A stretch of 64,000 nt of DNA from Caulobacter sp. Root343 (GTDB taxonomy: Bacteria; Pseudomonadota; Alphaproteobacteria; Caulobacterales; Caulobacteraceae), in assembly GCF_001425745.1 (NCBI RefSeq), contig NZ_LMDF01000005.1, forward strand, positions 418,829 through 482,828, given 5' to 3'. The position numbers and the translations under genes are program-made. The notes beneath the pieces are model-generated. The model saw only the letters and a program-made list of their open reading frames with translations. It was not told the DNA's origin and did no database searches. Each line of letters begins with the position of its first letter. The stretch's first letter is position 1. Shown here piece by piece: positions 1 through 9,629 of the stretch.

Positions 1-1172
<1,172 letters not shown>

Positions 1173-1185
1173 GCGGGCGCGCGCG

Positions 1186-1237
1186 CCGTCTTCCCCCTCC
1201 GGGGGAGGAGGGCCAAAGGCCCGGAGGGGGCAAGCCA
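1186..1237. repeat. Short CCTCCGGGGGAGG hairpin repeat after uvrB
   Basis: Directly downstream of the uvrB stop the DNA holds two nested hairpins: CCCCCTCCGGGGGAGG and GGCCAAAGGCC, ending in CGGAGGGGGCAAG. Almost the same module recurs at about 15043-15087 between the OsmC gene and the CoA-ester lyase gene. It probably forms an RNA hairpin at the transcript end, but there is no T-run, so a classical intrinsic terminator is not clear. Confidence 0.6.
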
Positions 1238-1245
1238 AGGCCCAC

Positions 1246-1284
1246 CTTCTCCCCTCCCCTCCCCTCCCCTTCCCCTCCCTCCGC
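1246..1284. repeat. CCCCT pentanucleotide tract
   Basis: At least four perfect head-to-tail CCCCT units are followed by imperfect ones. The minus strand therefore reads as repeated GGGGA, with runs of four G separated by one A, a pattern capable of forming a G-quadruplex. The tract lies about 50 bases before the start of the membrane protein gene at 1333. Confidence 0.75.
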
Positions 1285-1332
1285 CCGCGCGGTAGGCCAC
1301 GTCCCAGTGCAAACTCCGTTTGGCGACCCCGC

Positions 1333-2073
1333 ATGACCCAAGGCCCCGAGGCGACGCCCGAGCAGAGCCTGACCACCAAGTTGGTCGGCATGCTGCTGGC
1401 GTTCGGCCTCACCCTGGTCGGGGGCCTGGGCTACGCCCTGATCCAGGACCTGCTGGCCCGCCGCGACGAAGCGATCCTGCGCACCATCCCCGACGTGCTG
1501 GTCTCGTGGCGCGAGCCGGCGGCCGGCGAGGTCTGGACGCTACTGCTGGTCGTCGTCCCGCCGCTGCTGCTGATCCCCGGCGGGTTCGGCGTCCGCTACC
1601 GCCAGATCCTGCCCAGCCTGTCGCCGCGCGGGCGCTGGCGGATGGTCGCCCTGGCCGCGACCCTGGTCGCCGGCGGCCTGGCCCTGGAGGCGGTGGTCGG
1701 CAAGCCCGAGCTCAGCCTCGCCACCCCGTTCGGCGCGGCCTGGCTGCAGGACGGCAAGCCGCGCGAGCACTGGTCCTGGGGCGCGGCCACGGCGGTCGGG
1801 ATCGGCTGCGTCAACGCCAAGCGGGACAATGCCCGTGAAGGCCAGCACAGCCTCAACTACGACGTCGCCTTCCCCAGCGGCCGCGAGGCCCGGCTGATCC
1901 GCGACACCCGCGACCTCGGCCCGCTGCTGCTCCGCCTGGTCGAGGTCGACCAGAGCCTGCGGGCCCGCGCCATCCCCCGCTTCGCCAGCGTCGACGACTC
2001 GTGCCTGCGCCACTTCAGCCAGGGCCTGAAGCCGGCCGAGCAGGCGGCGCTGCGGTCGCTGATGAGCCGGTAA
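1333..2073 (+). CDS. Hypothetical three-pass membrane protein
   Basis: A 246-residue protein I do not recognise. It has hydrophobic segments at roughly residues 17-40, 68-88 and 103-122, followed by a soluble C-terminal half of about 120 residues with two cysteines (in GIGCVNAK and DSCLRHF) that could pair in the periplasm. The ATG at 1333 is the natural start: the upstream sequence in this frame is low-complexity repeat. It is followed by an independent gene 58 bases on. Codon use matches the GC-rich neighbours, so it is probably a resident gene. No function inferred. Confidence 0.7.
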   Translation: MTQGPEATPEQSLTTKLVGMLLAFGLTLVGGLGYALIQDLLARRDEAILRTIPDVLVSWREPAAGEVWTLLLVVVPPLLLIPGGFGVRYRQILPSLSPRGRWRMVALAATLVAGGLALEAVVGKPELSLATPFGAAWLQDGKPREHWSWGAATAVGIGCVNAKRDNAREGQHSLNYDVAFPSGREARLIRDTRDLGPLLLRLVEVDQSLRARAIPRFASVDDSCLRHFSQGLKPAEQAALRSLMSR

Positions 2074-2131
2074 GGCCGCTTGCGGCCGCCGCCGGCCGCG
2101 CTCAAGCTCGCCCCTTCACGGGAGCAAAGCC

Positions 2132-2524
2132 ATGAGCCGCCAGACGCGCATCCTGATCCTGGGCCAGGACGTCAACACCGTCGACTACGCCAGCCCGGCC
2201 CTGCCGCCGGGCATGACCGCGGAGAAGGTCCTGGCGGGCCTGGCCAAGGCCGAGGCCGCCCTGGAGGCCAAGGGCCATCACGTCGACATGCTCCAGGTCC
2301 AGCCCGACTCCGTCGTCGCCGAAGCCGAGATCGAGGCCCAGCTGGGTGGCGCTGCCTATGATGTGGTGGTGATCGGCGCGGGCATCCGGAACCCGCCGCC
2401 GAGCCTGGGGCTGTTCGAGGTAGTGCTGAACGCGGTGCACAGAGGCGCGCCGGGGGCGCGGATCGCGTTCAACACGCGGCCGGACGACAGTGATGTGGCG
2501 GCGGAGCGGTGGGTGGGGCGGTAG
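2132..2524 (+). CDS. Conserved hypothetical protein, Rossmann-like, 130 aa
   Basis: A GGGAGC ribosome binding site precedes the ATG by about 6 bases. The protein begins with a beta strand (RILILGQDVNTVDY), has an Ala-rich helix (AEKVLAGLAKAEAALEAKGH) and a second strand, VVVIGAGIR, suggesting a small alpha/beta fold, perhaps a flavodoxin-like or reductase-derived domain. I know no function. It ends exactly where the GC content drops into the island holding the 858-codon gene, so its 3' end may be altered by that insertion; this is inference. Family alignment would show whether the C-terminus AERWVGR is native. Confidence 0.65.
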   Translation: MSRQTRILILGQDVNTVDYASPALPPGMTAEKVLAGLAKAEAALEAKGHHVDMLQVQPDSVVAEAEIEAQLGGAAYDVVVIGAGIRNPPPSLGLFEVVLNAVHRGAPGARIAFNTRPDDSDVAAERWVGR

Positions 2525-2684
2525 GGAGGAGCGCCAGAAGCAGACAATATCGTGGCTCCGACGAGCGGACACAAAGCTTAACGATTGCACTTTAAGGTCG
2601 AAGCCCAGCGGGCAGTCGCGCCTTTCCTTCGCCCCCCCGTTTGCATCTGGGATAGGCAGTAGAAAACCGGCTCACCGTGTTCAA

Positions 2685-5261
2685 TTATCCGGGCAGATAG
2701 ACGTCATCACCTTCGTCTTGCTGCCGCCAAATAATGAGCTGGAATTCGATGCCCACAGCCTCCAATTCCGCTTTCGCAGCAGCTATCTGATCGCCCATCT
2801 CCTGCGTTTCCTCCATAACGGCAAGCAGGGCGACGTCTGGGCGAAGCTTTTTCGCGATATCTACCAGCTTCTGGATGTCGGATGCGCGTGTCACCGACCA
2901 TGACGATTTGACTTCGCAGACATAGGCTTTGCCGTCAGCTAGCACGAGCAAATCGGCCTCAAAGTCTGGGCTTCTCGTCTCATGGGTAAGGCCGAATTTC
3001 GTTGGCCCTTCATACATGAACGAGTTGCTGGTTTGGTTTGAAAGCCTCGTGAGAACCCAGATCAGCGAAAGCACGCTGTGGTCGCGTAGGCTTTCGATCA
3101 GGAATTCATTCGGCCTGAACAGCCAGCGTATGTTGACTGGAGCCTGCGAGATGGTCCGGCAAACCTCGCACGTCAGTTCGGGCTCTATATTCCCTAGGTC
3201 GCGCCAATTCTTGTGGTGGCATTCCTCGCACAACCAGCGATGGCCTTGAAACAGCATCTGGCGCTGTCGCATCGCAATCAGACATACGTCGAGGGTGTCG
3301 GCCTCGTGCTGGTCCCAATCAACGGACGGGTCTGGCGTATGTTGTTGGGGATGCGCCGCCCAATAGGCGGCACGATGCGCCTCCCAAGATTTCTTCAGAT
3401 CATCGTAAGAGAAGAAGGCTTGCGGTGTTTTGAGATTGGCGGCGGCCTTTACAAGCAGGTTCGCCAGCGCAGTCTTCTCGCGCTGGTCTCGCAGGTCGAA
3501 TACGGGATTGGTTCGAGCAACTTTGGCCAGCGAATTCGCGGTAGGTTGCACCTTTTTCGCAGACATGTTGGGCGCTCCCCCCAACATGGCGAACATATCC
3601 CGCAAGAAGGGATGCAGCAGGAAGGCCGCAGCGTTACCAACTCCACCGGCCATGCCGAGCACGCCGTTCAAGTAGCGCGCCTCATTGGAGGGTTCCGCCC
3701 AAGCGATTTTCGGCGTCAGGACAACGCGCCCGCGTTCTAGGTCATCATCTCCCCATCCACGGTCGCCCTGTAATGCGGTGAAGATGGCGTCAGATGGGTC
3801 GGGTACGCTTATCGAGCCAACGCTGGATTGTTCACTTACGAATAATGCCAAGTTGCCATTACGGCTTGAGCGGGCGGGTGGTGGAATTCTATTTAAGGGT
3901 TGACTTGGAAATGATATGCTAAAGGCCGCAGACATTCGCCAACGTCGAGGAAGAAGCCAGCGGTTTCTATTGCTGAACCTAGGAGCGTGCCCGTCATATT
4001 GGATGTTGTATTCAGCACACCAATATCCTTCGGCAAAATTCTGCCTCGGCGGCGCATCCGCCAGATGCTCAGGGGATGTTACCGGCGGTCGTATGGTGGG
4101 AGGGGTCCATACGAACCTGGTCCAGCTTGGTGGTGGGCTCAACCCTCTGGTCCACGCAACCTCACGGGCTTGAGCAAAAGTCTGGGCGTTAGGCACAAGC
4201 TCATCCAGACTTCCGACCGCCTGAACCTGCATGTTGCTCCAAGGCCGTGATGCTTGGAGGGCGACTCTCACTTCCTCCATCTGCCCCGCCGACAGGCTGA
4301 CCGACCGGATAGTAAGCTGTGGCTGGCCGCCGGAGCCGCTGTTGACGTGGTTTCGATTGTTGATGAGCGATACCAAAGCGGTGAGAAATTCTGGATCATC
4401 AAGTTGCGAACGATCTATTCGCAGGCAATTCAGGTCCGTGTCGAGCCATGCAGGGATTAGAAGTCTGGCGTTCCAATAGAGTATTCTGTCCGAAAAAGCG
4501 CCCCCTACGACGAGGTTGAAAGACCCGCTCCATTGGTGATGATTTCGTAGTTCTAATTTCGACGCGAAGAGAATTGATGCTAAAGAAAGGCTCGTTGCCT
4601 TTCGCGCCGCGAATTCCGAAAACGCCGTCAATTCATCAGGAATACGGTCAATATCGCGTTGTACACCGCGCTGACGATCATTAAATATTTCGTCCCGCAG
4701 AACCGTACGCAAGCTGAAAGCTGAAAGCGCATCGTTGGGGACCACGCCGGTCCCCATGCTGTTTATGTATGTGCCAAAATTATCTGTGAAAAAACGCGTC
4801 GGTCTTTCGCTGGCATAGACATCGATCATTTTCAGCGGTGCGCTTGGGCCAAAGCCTCCGCCGTAACGGGCTTGCTGAAATATTGTCGAAAGAGAGGATA
4901 GTGGTCTGAATCCGTAATCCGGCTTGAAGCCGTGGACATCAAGCCGCAGCTCAGGGTGCCTCGGATTGTGGTGCATGTATTCCGAAGGACCGACGCGCTC
5001 GTGAATCTCTAGAATGTCGTCTCTGCTGAGGCCTACATAGGAAAAGACGATGTCGGGGTCATAGGCTTCGAGCCAGGGCCAGTAGGCTGGTGCGATACGA
5101 TTATCGACGCAGGGGACCACGAGGGAAAAGCGGCCACCCCAACGGGAATGGCAGTCGGCAAAAATGCCATCCAAGGCGAGGTGGGCGTGCTCGCCATCTT
5201 GCACCAAGAATGCCACGCGAAGCGGGCGCGGCTTGGTCCAGCACTGCAGCTCGCTAGGCAC
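2685..5261 (-). CDS. Orphan 858-aa protein: N-terminal alpha/beta region, zinc ribbon, PD-(D/E)XK nuclease-like C-terminus
   Basis: Not recognised as a named family. The frame begins with GTG at 5261; no strong ribosome site is visible. Residues about 15-90 look like an alpha/beta domain (LRVAFLVQD, FSLVVPC, PDIVFSYVG). The middle (100-660) shows no motif I know. C678-x2-C681 and C698-x2-C701 form a classic four-cysteine zinc ribbon. Residues 768-785 read EADLLVLADG, then YVCEVKSS, giving D770, E783 and K785, the spacing of PD-(D/E)XK nucleases of the Mrr/Holliday-resolvase type. GC content is visibly much lower than the neighbours, which suggests horizontal transfer. No partner gene, integrase or toxin-antitoxin partner adjoins it, so it could be a single-gene defence nuclease, a lone mobile-element gene or a DNA-repair enzyme. 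The nuclease assignment is moderately supported; the role is inference. Confidence 0.8.
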   Translation of the reverse strand: MPSELQCWTKPRPLRVAFLVQDGEHAHLALDGIFADCHSRWGGRFSLVVPCVDNRIAPAYWPWLEAYDPDIVFSYVGLSRDDILEIHERVGPSEYMHHNPRHPELRLDVHGFKPDYGFRPLSSLSTIFQQARYGGGFGPSAPLKMIDVYASERPTRFFTDNFGTYINSMGTGVVPNDALSAFSLRTVLRDEIFNDRQRGVQRDIDRIPDELTAFSEFAARKATSLSLASILFASKLELRNHHQWSGSFNLVVGGAFSDRILYWNARLLIPAWLDTDLNCLRIDRSQLDDPEFLTALVSLINNRNHVNSGSGGQPQLTIRSVSLSAGQMEEVRVALQASRPWSNMQVQAVGSLDELVPNAQTFAQAREVAWTRGLSPPPSWTRFVWTPPTIRPPVTSPEHLADAPPRQNFAEGYWCAEYNIQYDGHAPRFSNRNRWLLPRRWRMSAAFSISFPSQPLNRIPPPARSSRNGNLALFVSEQSSVGSISVPDPSDAIFTALQGDRGWGDDDLERGRVVLTPKIAWAEPSNEARYLNGVLGMAGGVGNAAAFLLHPFLRDMFAMLGGAPNMSAKKVQPTANSLAKVARTNPVFDLRDQREKTALANLLVKAAANLKTPQAFFSYDDLKKSWEAHRAAYWAAHPQQHTPDPSVDWDQHEADTLDVCLIAMRQRQMLFQGHRWLCEECHHKNWRDLGNIEPELTCEVCRTISQAPVNIRWLFRPNEFLIESLRDHSVLSLIWVLTRLSNQTSNSFMYEGPTKFGLTHETRSPDFEADLLVLADGKAYVCEVKSSWSVTRASDIQKLVDIAKKLRPDVALLAVMEETQEMGDQIAAAKAELEAVGIEFQLIIWRQQDEGDDVYLPG

Positions 5262-5625
5262 GTTGATGGCTCGGAAAACGCGATTTCTTCTGCATAGGAA
5301 TAGCTTAGCGCGAGCATAGGCGTTGACTAGCCACTGTTTAGCTGGGCGCGTGCATGTCGGGCGTAGCCGCCGTCGGAAGCAGACCTTTTGAACTTAGGCG
5401 ATCAGTCAAAGCCCGACCTCCAAGGTCCCACCCGCCCTTACATCTCTCGTAGGCAGCAGCGTGCTGGACTGTCTGGGTCGGTCAAGGACCGCCCTCCGGG
5501 CTGCCGCACGCGGCGAGGCCGGGTCTTTGAGCAACTCGGTCAGCTCCACGACCGCCTCGCCGTGAGATGAGCGCCTTTCCCCCTTCTCCCGAGAGAACGC
5601 CGCGCTACAAACGCGGGGAGCCAAG
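5262..5625. other. Gap upstream of the 858-aa gene; no convincing gene
   Basis: This stretch must hold the promoter of the minus-strand island gene and that of the DUF2199 gene. GC rises gradually from the island side to the chromosome side near 5400. Short frames occur on both strands (about 60-72 codons), but they lack ribosome sites and recognisable motifs. The minus-strand frame around 5406-5560 could be a remnant of an older gene; I cannot support it. A GGGGAG ribosome site for the next gene lies at about 5615-5620. Confidence 0.5.
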
Positions 5626-6186
5626 ATGGAGACCGGCGTGCGGGGCTTCCTGAACCGACTGTTGGGCCGCCGGGCGCCGCCCGTGAAGGCCTGGGTCTGC
5701 GCGGTCTGTGGACAGGCTCACGACGATCTGCCCGCCGCCGCGTTTCCGACGCCCCTCGTCTGGGACCAGGCCTCCGAGCAGGAACGGGCCGACGACTTCG
5801 ACCTCACCAGCGACACCTGCATCTGGGAACACGAGCATTACTTCGTGCGCGCCTGCCTGGACCTGCCCTACGCGGACCGCGAGGGCGCGTTCCAGTTCGG
5901 GGTCTGGACGACGCTGAGCCGCGACAACTTCTTCCGGTATCTCGAGACCTTCGACGACGACCGGAGCGCGCTGCCGCCGATGTTCGGCTGGTTCTCGAAC
6001 CGCCTGCCCGGCTATCCCGAGACGCTGAACCTGAAGTGCACCCTCCACCCCCGACCGCAGGGCCTGCGCCCGCTGATCGAGCTGGAGGCGACCGACCATC
6101 CCCTGTCGGTTCAGCAGCGGGAGGGCATTCCTTTCACCGACGCCGTCGCCTACGTCCACGCGCACCTGGACCTCAAGACCCCATGA
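5626..6186 (+). CDS. DUF2199 family protein
   Basis: A 186-residue soluble protein. Near the start, WVCAVCGQAHDDLP carries a CxxC knuckle typical of DUF2199 proteins, followed by the acidic SDTCIWEHEHYFVRACLDLP stretch and the family-like FGVWTTLSRDNFFRYLE segment. Its biochemical role is unknown. The start at 5626 follows a GGGGAG ribosome site. Its TGA overlaps the ATG of the next gene (ATGA), so the acetyltransferase downstream is probably translationally coupled. Family assignment is from motif memory and moderately sure. Confidence 0.8.
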   Translation: METGVRGFLNRLLGRRAPPVKAWVCAVCGQAHDDLPAAAFPTPLVWDQASEQERADDFDLTSDTCIWEHEHYFVRACLDLPYADREGAFQFGVWTTLSRDNFFRYLETFDDDRSALPPMFGWFSNRLPGYPETLNLKCTLHPRPQGLRPLIELEATDHPLSVQQREGIPFTDAVAYVHAHLDLKTP

Positions 6187-6602
6187 TCCACCACCCCGCC
6201 ACCGACGCCGAGATCCTCGCCACGTTCGAGGTCATGGCCCACCTGCGGCCGATGCTGGACCGCGAGACCTATGTCGCGCGGATCCGCCAGCTGATAGCCT
6301 CCGACGGCTATCGGCTGACCGCCCTCTCCGAGGACGGGACCGTCCGGGCCGTGGCCGGGTGGCGGCTGCTGGACATGCTGTATTGCGGGCGGTTCCTAAG
6401 CATCGACGACCTGGTCTCGGACCCGGCGGCGCGCTCCAAGGGTCACGGCAAGGCGCTGCTGGACTGGCTGAAGGCCGAGGCCCGGCGCGAGGGCTGCGGG
6501 CATCTGGAGCTGATCTCCAACGTCGTCCGCGAAGGCGCGCACCGGTTCTATTTCCGCGAGGGGCTGGCGGTGGACGCCTTCCACTTCCGGGTGAAGCTCT
6601 AG
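6183..6602 (+). CDS. GNAT family N-acetyltransferase
   Basis: A 139-residue acetyl-CoA-dependent acyltransferase of the GCN5-related superfamily. Beta4 (LSIDDLVSDPAAR) leads into the acetyl-CoA pyrophosphate loop SKGHGKALLDWL (motif A, R/Q-x-x-G-x-G/A type), and the C-terminal part (HLELISNVVREGAHRFYFREGL) matches the usual motif B with an R/Y/F-rich end. The substrate cannot be read from the sequence. Its ATG lies inside the stop of the DUF2199 gene (ATGA), suggesting coupled expression. Confidence 0.88.
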   Translation: MIHHPATDAEILATFEVMAHLRPMLDRETYVARIRQLIASDGYRLTALSEDGTVRAVAGWRLLDMLYCGRFLSIDDLVSDPAARSKGHGKALLDWLKAEARREGCGHLELISNVVREGAHRFYFREGLAVDAFHFRVKL

Positions 6603-6674
6603 AGGCCGCCCAAACACCTCTGGCGACCCGAAAGGCGAGTTGACGCCGCCGCGCCACCATGGCTAGAACATTCC

Positions 6675-6914
6675 ATGAACGCGCCGTCTCCGCTGCAGAG
6701 GCTGGGTGGAAGGATCCGGGCGCGCCGGGAGGCGGCGGGCCTGGCGCCGGCTGACCTGGCGGCGGCCGCGGCGCTCGATGTGGAGGCTCTGGCGGCGATC
6801 GAGGCGGGGCGGCGCGACCCCGACTACCGGACCCTGACGCGGCTGGCGCGGGCGCTGGGCGTGTCGGTCGGCGAGCTGCTGGCGGCGATGGATGAGGGGG
6901 ACGGCGAGCCCTAG
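6675..6914 (+). CDS. Small XRE-family helix-turn-helix protein
   Basis: A 79-residue protein made almost wholly of one XRE/Cro-type DNA-binding domain: LGGRIRARREAAGLAPADLA, then the recognition helix VEALAAIEAGRRDPDYRTL and LARALGVSVGELL. The DNA target is unknown. It converges on the next XRE gene; the two coding regions overlap by four bases at 6911-6914. No effector domain is present, so it may act as a small autoregulatory or antirepressor-like protein. Confidence 0.82.
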   Translation: MNAPSPLQRLGGRIRARREAAGLAPADLAAAAALDVEALAAIEAGRRDPDYRTLTRLARALGVSVGELLAAMDEGDGEP

Positions 6915-7129
6915 AGCCGCCCGACCAGCTCGGCCAGGCGGATGTCCAGGGCGCGGGCCAGCTGGAACAGGGTGGTTGCGCTGGGATTGCGCTCGCCGCG
7001 CTCCAGCAGGCCGACATAGTTGCGATGCAGGCCCGCGAGCTCGGCCAGGGCTTCCTGGCTGAGGTTCCGAGCCTTGCGGCGGTCACGGATTTCTCGCCCC
7101 AGGGCGGTCAGGTCGGGATCATCGGCCAC
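6911..7129 (-). CDS. XRE-family transcriptional regulator (72 aa)
   Basis: A single helix-turn-helix domain: ALGREIRDRRKARNLSQEAL, AGLHRNYVGLLERGERNPS, TLFQLARALDIRLAELVGRL. This is a classic XRE repressor without effector domain. The frame extends upstream to 7405, but that part is antisense to the next gene; GTG at 7129 gives a sensible N-terminus (V/M-ADDPDLTALG) with a weak AAGGGT site before it. It is divergent from the XRE gene at 7211, and the shared 81-base interval holds a palindrome that could be an operator. Confidence 0.75.
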   Translation of the reverse strand: MADDPDLTALGREIRDRRKARNLSQEALAELAGLHRNYVGLLERGERNPSATTLFQLARALDIRLAELVGRL

Positions 7130-7161
7130 GCGCGACCCTTGCCTTGCTCGTCCCGCGCATC

Positions 7162-7180
7162 TACACACCTTCAGTGTGTA
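7162..7180. promoter_or_regulatory. Candidate operator between divergent XRE genes
   Basis: TACACAC and GTGTGTA form a perfect 7-bp inverted repeat around a 5-base spacer in the interval between the two divergent XRE genes, followed by a T-run. The position and symmetry are what one expects of the binding site of a dimeric XRE repressor controlling both promoters. Binding is inferred. Confidence 0.55.
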
Positions 7181-7210
7181 TTTTTCGCGCCGAGGTCGAG
7201 GGTTGCACGT

Positions 7211-7621
7211 ATGGGTCGTCGAAACGGTGTTCCGGACGCGGCGAACGTCCATCCAGTGGACCGCCACGTCGGCCAGGTGGTCCGCGCCCGTCGCCGGGCC
7301 CTGGGCCTGAGCCAGAGCGCCGTGGCCGACCGGCTGGGCGTCAGCTTCCAGCAGCTGCAGAAGTACGAGCGCGGGACCAACCGGGTCAGCGCCTCGACCC
7401 TGCATGCTCTGTCGCTGGTGCTGGACCTGCCGGTGGCGCGGTTCTTCGACGGCCTGGCCGAGCCGGAGAACCCGGGCGACGCCCGCGGCCGCGACCTGGT
7501 CGCCGAACTGGTCGCCGCGCCCGAGGGCCCGGCCCTGGCCGAAGCCTTCCTGAACCTGCCGCCGGGCCCGATCCGCACGAAGCTGACCGCGCTCGCGCGG
7601 GCGATCGGGATGGGGCGGTAG
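7211..7621 (+). CDS. XRE-family regulator with C-terminal extension
   Basis: A 136-residue protein. Residues about 18-75 form the helix-turn-helix (HVGQVVRARRRALGLSQSAV, GVSFQQLQKYERGTNRVSAS, TLHALSLVLDLPVARFFDGL); the FQQLQKYERGTNRVS signature is common in Caulobacter and rhizobial XRE regulators. The last 60 residues (AELVAAPEGPALAEAFLNLP, GPIRTKLTALARAIG) are helical and probably a dimerisation or output region. ATG at 7211 follows a GAGGG site. Divergent from the smaller XRE gene. Confidence 0.85.
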   Translation: MGRRNGVPDAANVHPVDRHVGQVVRARRRALGLSQSAVADRLGVSFQQLQKYERGTNRVSASTLHALSLVLDLPVARFFDGLAEPENPGDARGRDLVAELVAAPEGPALAEAFLNLPPGPIRTKLTALARAIGMGR

Positions 7622-7632
7622 GGGGTTCGCCT

Positions 7633-7770
7633 TCCTCCCCCTCTGGGGGAGGGGGACCGGCGAACGCCGGTGGAGGGGCCCTGTGAGGCAGCGAGCTCAC
7701 CACCGCTTCGCGGACCCCCTCCGGCGCGGCGCGCATTCGCGCCGCGCCACCTCCCCCTAATGGGGAGGAG
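7633..7770. repeat. CCTCCCC foldback repeat, copy T1
   Basis: A compound inverted-repeat element at a convergent gene junction. It begins CCTCCCCCTCTGGGGGAGG, continues with GGACCGGCGAACGCCGGT, then a long GGCGCGGCG...CGCCGCGCC stem, and ends CACCTCCCCCTAATGGGG. The copy at 20537-20671 carries the same end modules in reverse-complement orientation. It probably serves as a bidirectional transcription-end hairpin or is a non-autonomous repeat unit. Confidence 0.75.
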
Positions 7771-7773
7771 AGA

Positions 7774-8802
<1,029 letters not shown>

Positions 8803-8827
8803 CTAGCGTCAGGCAAGGGGCAAGCCG

Positions 8828-9607
8828 TCAGCCGGGCGGGTGCGCCTCGATGAAGGCCTCCAGCTGATCGGCGCGATCGGACGTCGCACCCATCTCACAG
8901 AGGGAGGATGCGTATCCCTCGTTCCTGCCCCCGTCGAGAGCGTCCCGTGCGCAGTCGGCGTCCCGGAAGGCGATCCAGGCGCGCTGTGCGGCGCGCATGG
9001 CGTTCTTGTCAGCCGGCTGGACCAGCCCGGCGAGAAGCGCCTTGTAGGTGCGGTTCAGGCGGGCGTTCTCGCGCTCCAGCTCTACCACCGCGCAGCCCTG
9101 CTCCTCCCGAAAATCGAGCTTTTTCGCCCGCTTCATGCACCGGCCATACGCGGTCGCCTGCTGATCCGGAGCGAGCGTCGGCTCGGGCGCGTTGGGGACC
9201 TCGTACTTGAGCGCCTCGGCCCGCTCGCGGGTGCGCGACAGCACGCACTTGCGGGCGTCGAGATCGGCCCGCTCGCCCCATGTCTTGCTGGCATAGACGC
9301 GGCAATCGGCGTCCCGAAAGGCAATCCAGGCTTGCTGGGCCTTACGCATCGTCCCCGAAGCCGACGTCCCGACCGGGTAGTAGTCTTGGCTCTCGACCAG
9401 GTCGTCGAGGATCAGCTTGTAGTCGCGGTTGAGGACGGCGTCCTGGCGCCGGGTCTCCTCGGTCACGCAGGCGATCTCGCCGGCCGGGGCCTGGGCCGCG
9501 GCCAGGCAGCGCTCGTAGGCGGAGGGCGGCGGCTTCTTCGCCTGGGCCTGGGCGGCCGGCGCCGCGACCATGGCCATCAGGGTCGCGAACACAATGGCGC
9601 GGATCAT
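8828..9607 (-). CDS. Secreted protein with two LprI/DUF1311 modules
   Basis: Starting at the ATG at 9607 (GGAGC site just upstream; the longer frame is antisense noise) the protein has 259 residues. A Sec signal peptide (MIRAIVFATLMAMVAAPAAQ, cleaved after AQA) is followed by two DUF1311/LprI modules, each with the hallmark C...QDAVLNRDYKL / LNRTYKALLAG, QQAWIAFRDADC / QRAWIAFRDADC pattern and paired cysteines. LprI proteins are periplasmic; the mycobacterial example inhibits lysozyme. First in position of a run of four related genes; the only one with a doubled domain. Confidence 0.88.
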   Translation of the reverse strand: MIRAIVFATLMAMVAAPAAQAQAKKPPPSAYERCLAAAQAPAGEIACVTEETRRQDAVLNRDYKLILDDLVESQDYYPVGTSASGTMRKAQQAWIAFRDADCRVYASKTWGERADLDARKCVLSRTRERAEALKYEVPNAPEPTLAPDQQATAYGRCMKRAKKLDFREEQGCAVVELERENARLNRTYKALLAGLVQPADKNAMRAAQRAWIAFRDADCARDALDGGRNEGYASSLCEMGATSDRADQLEAFIEAHPPG

Positions 9608-9629
9608 CGGGTAAGCTCCACCATGAGGC

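Noticed and set aside
1246..1284. The CCCCT tract as a phase-variable coding repeat
   Set aside because: It lies outside any supported coding region, so slippage would not change a reading frame.
2685..5261. The 858-codon gene as a pseudogene or frameshifted pair
   Set aside because: The frame is open from start to stop with intact zinc and nuclease motifs and normal amino-acid composition; nothing suggests decay.
5388..5624. Short frames of 60 and 72 codons upstream of the DUF2199 gene
   Set aside because: No ribosome sites, no conserved-looking motifs and low confidence in either strand; noted only as a possible decayed remnant.
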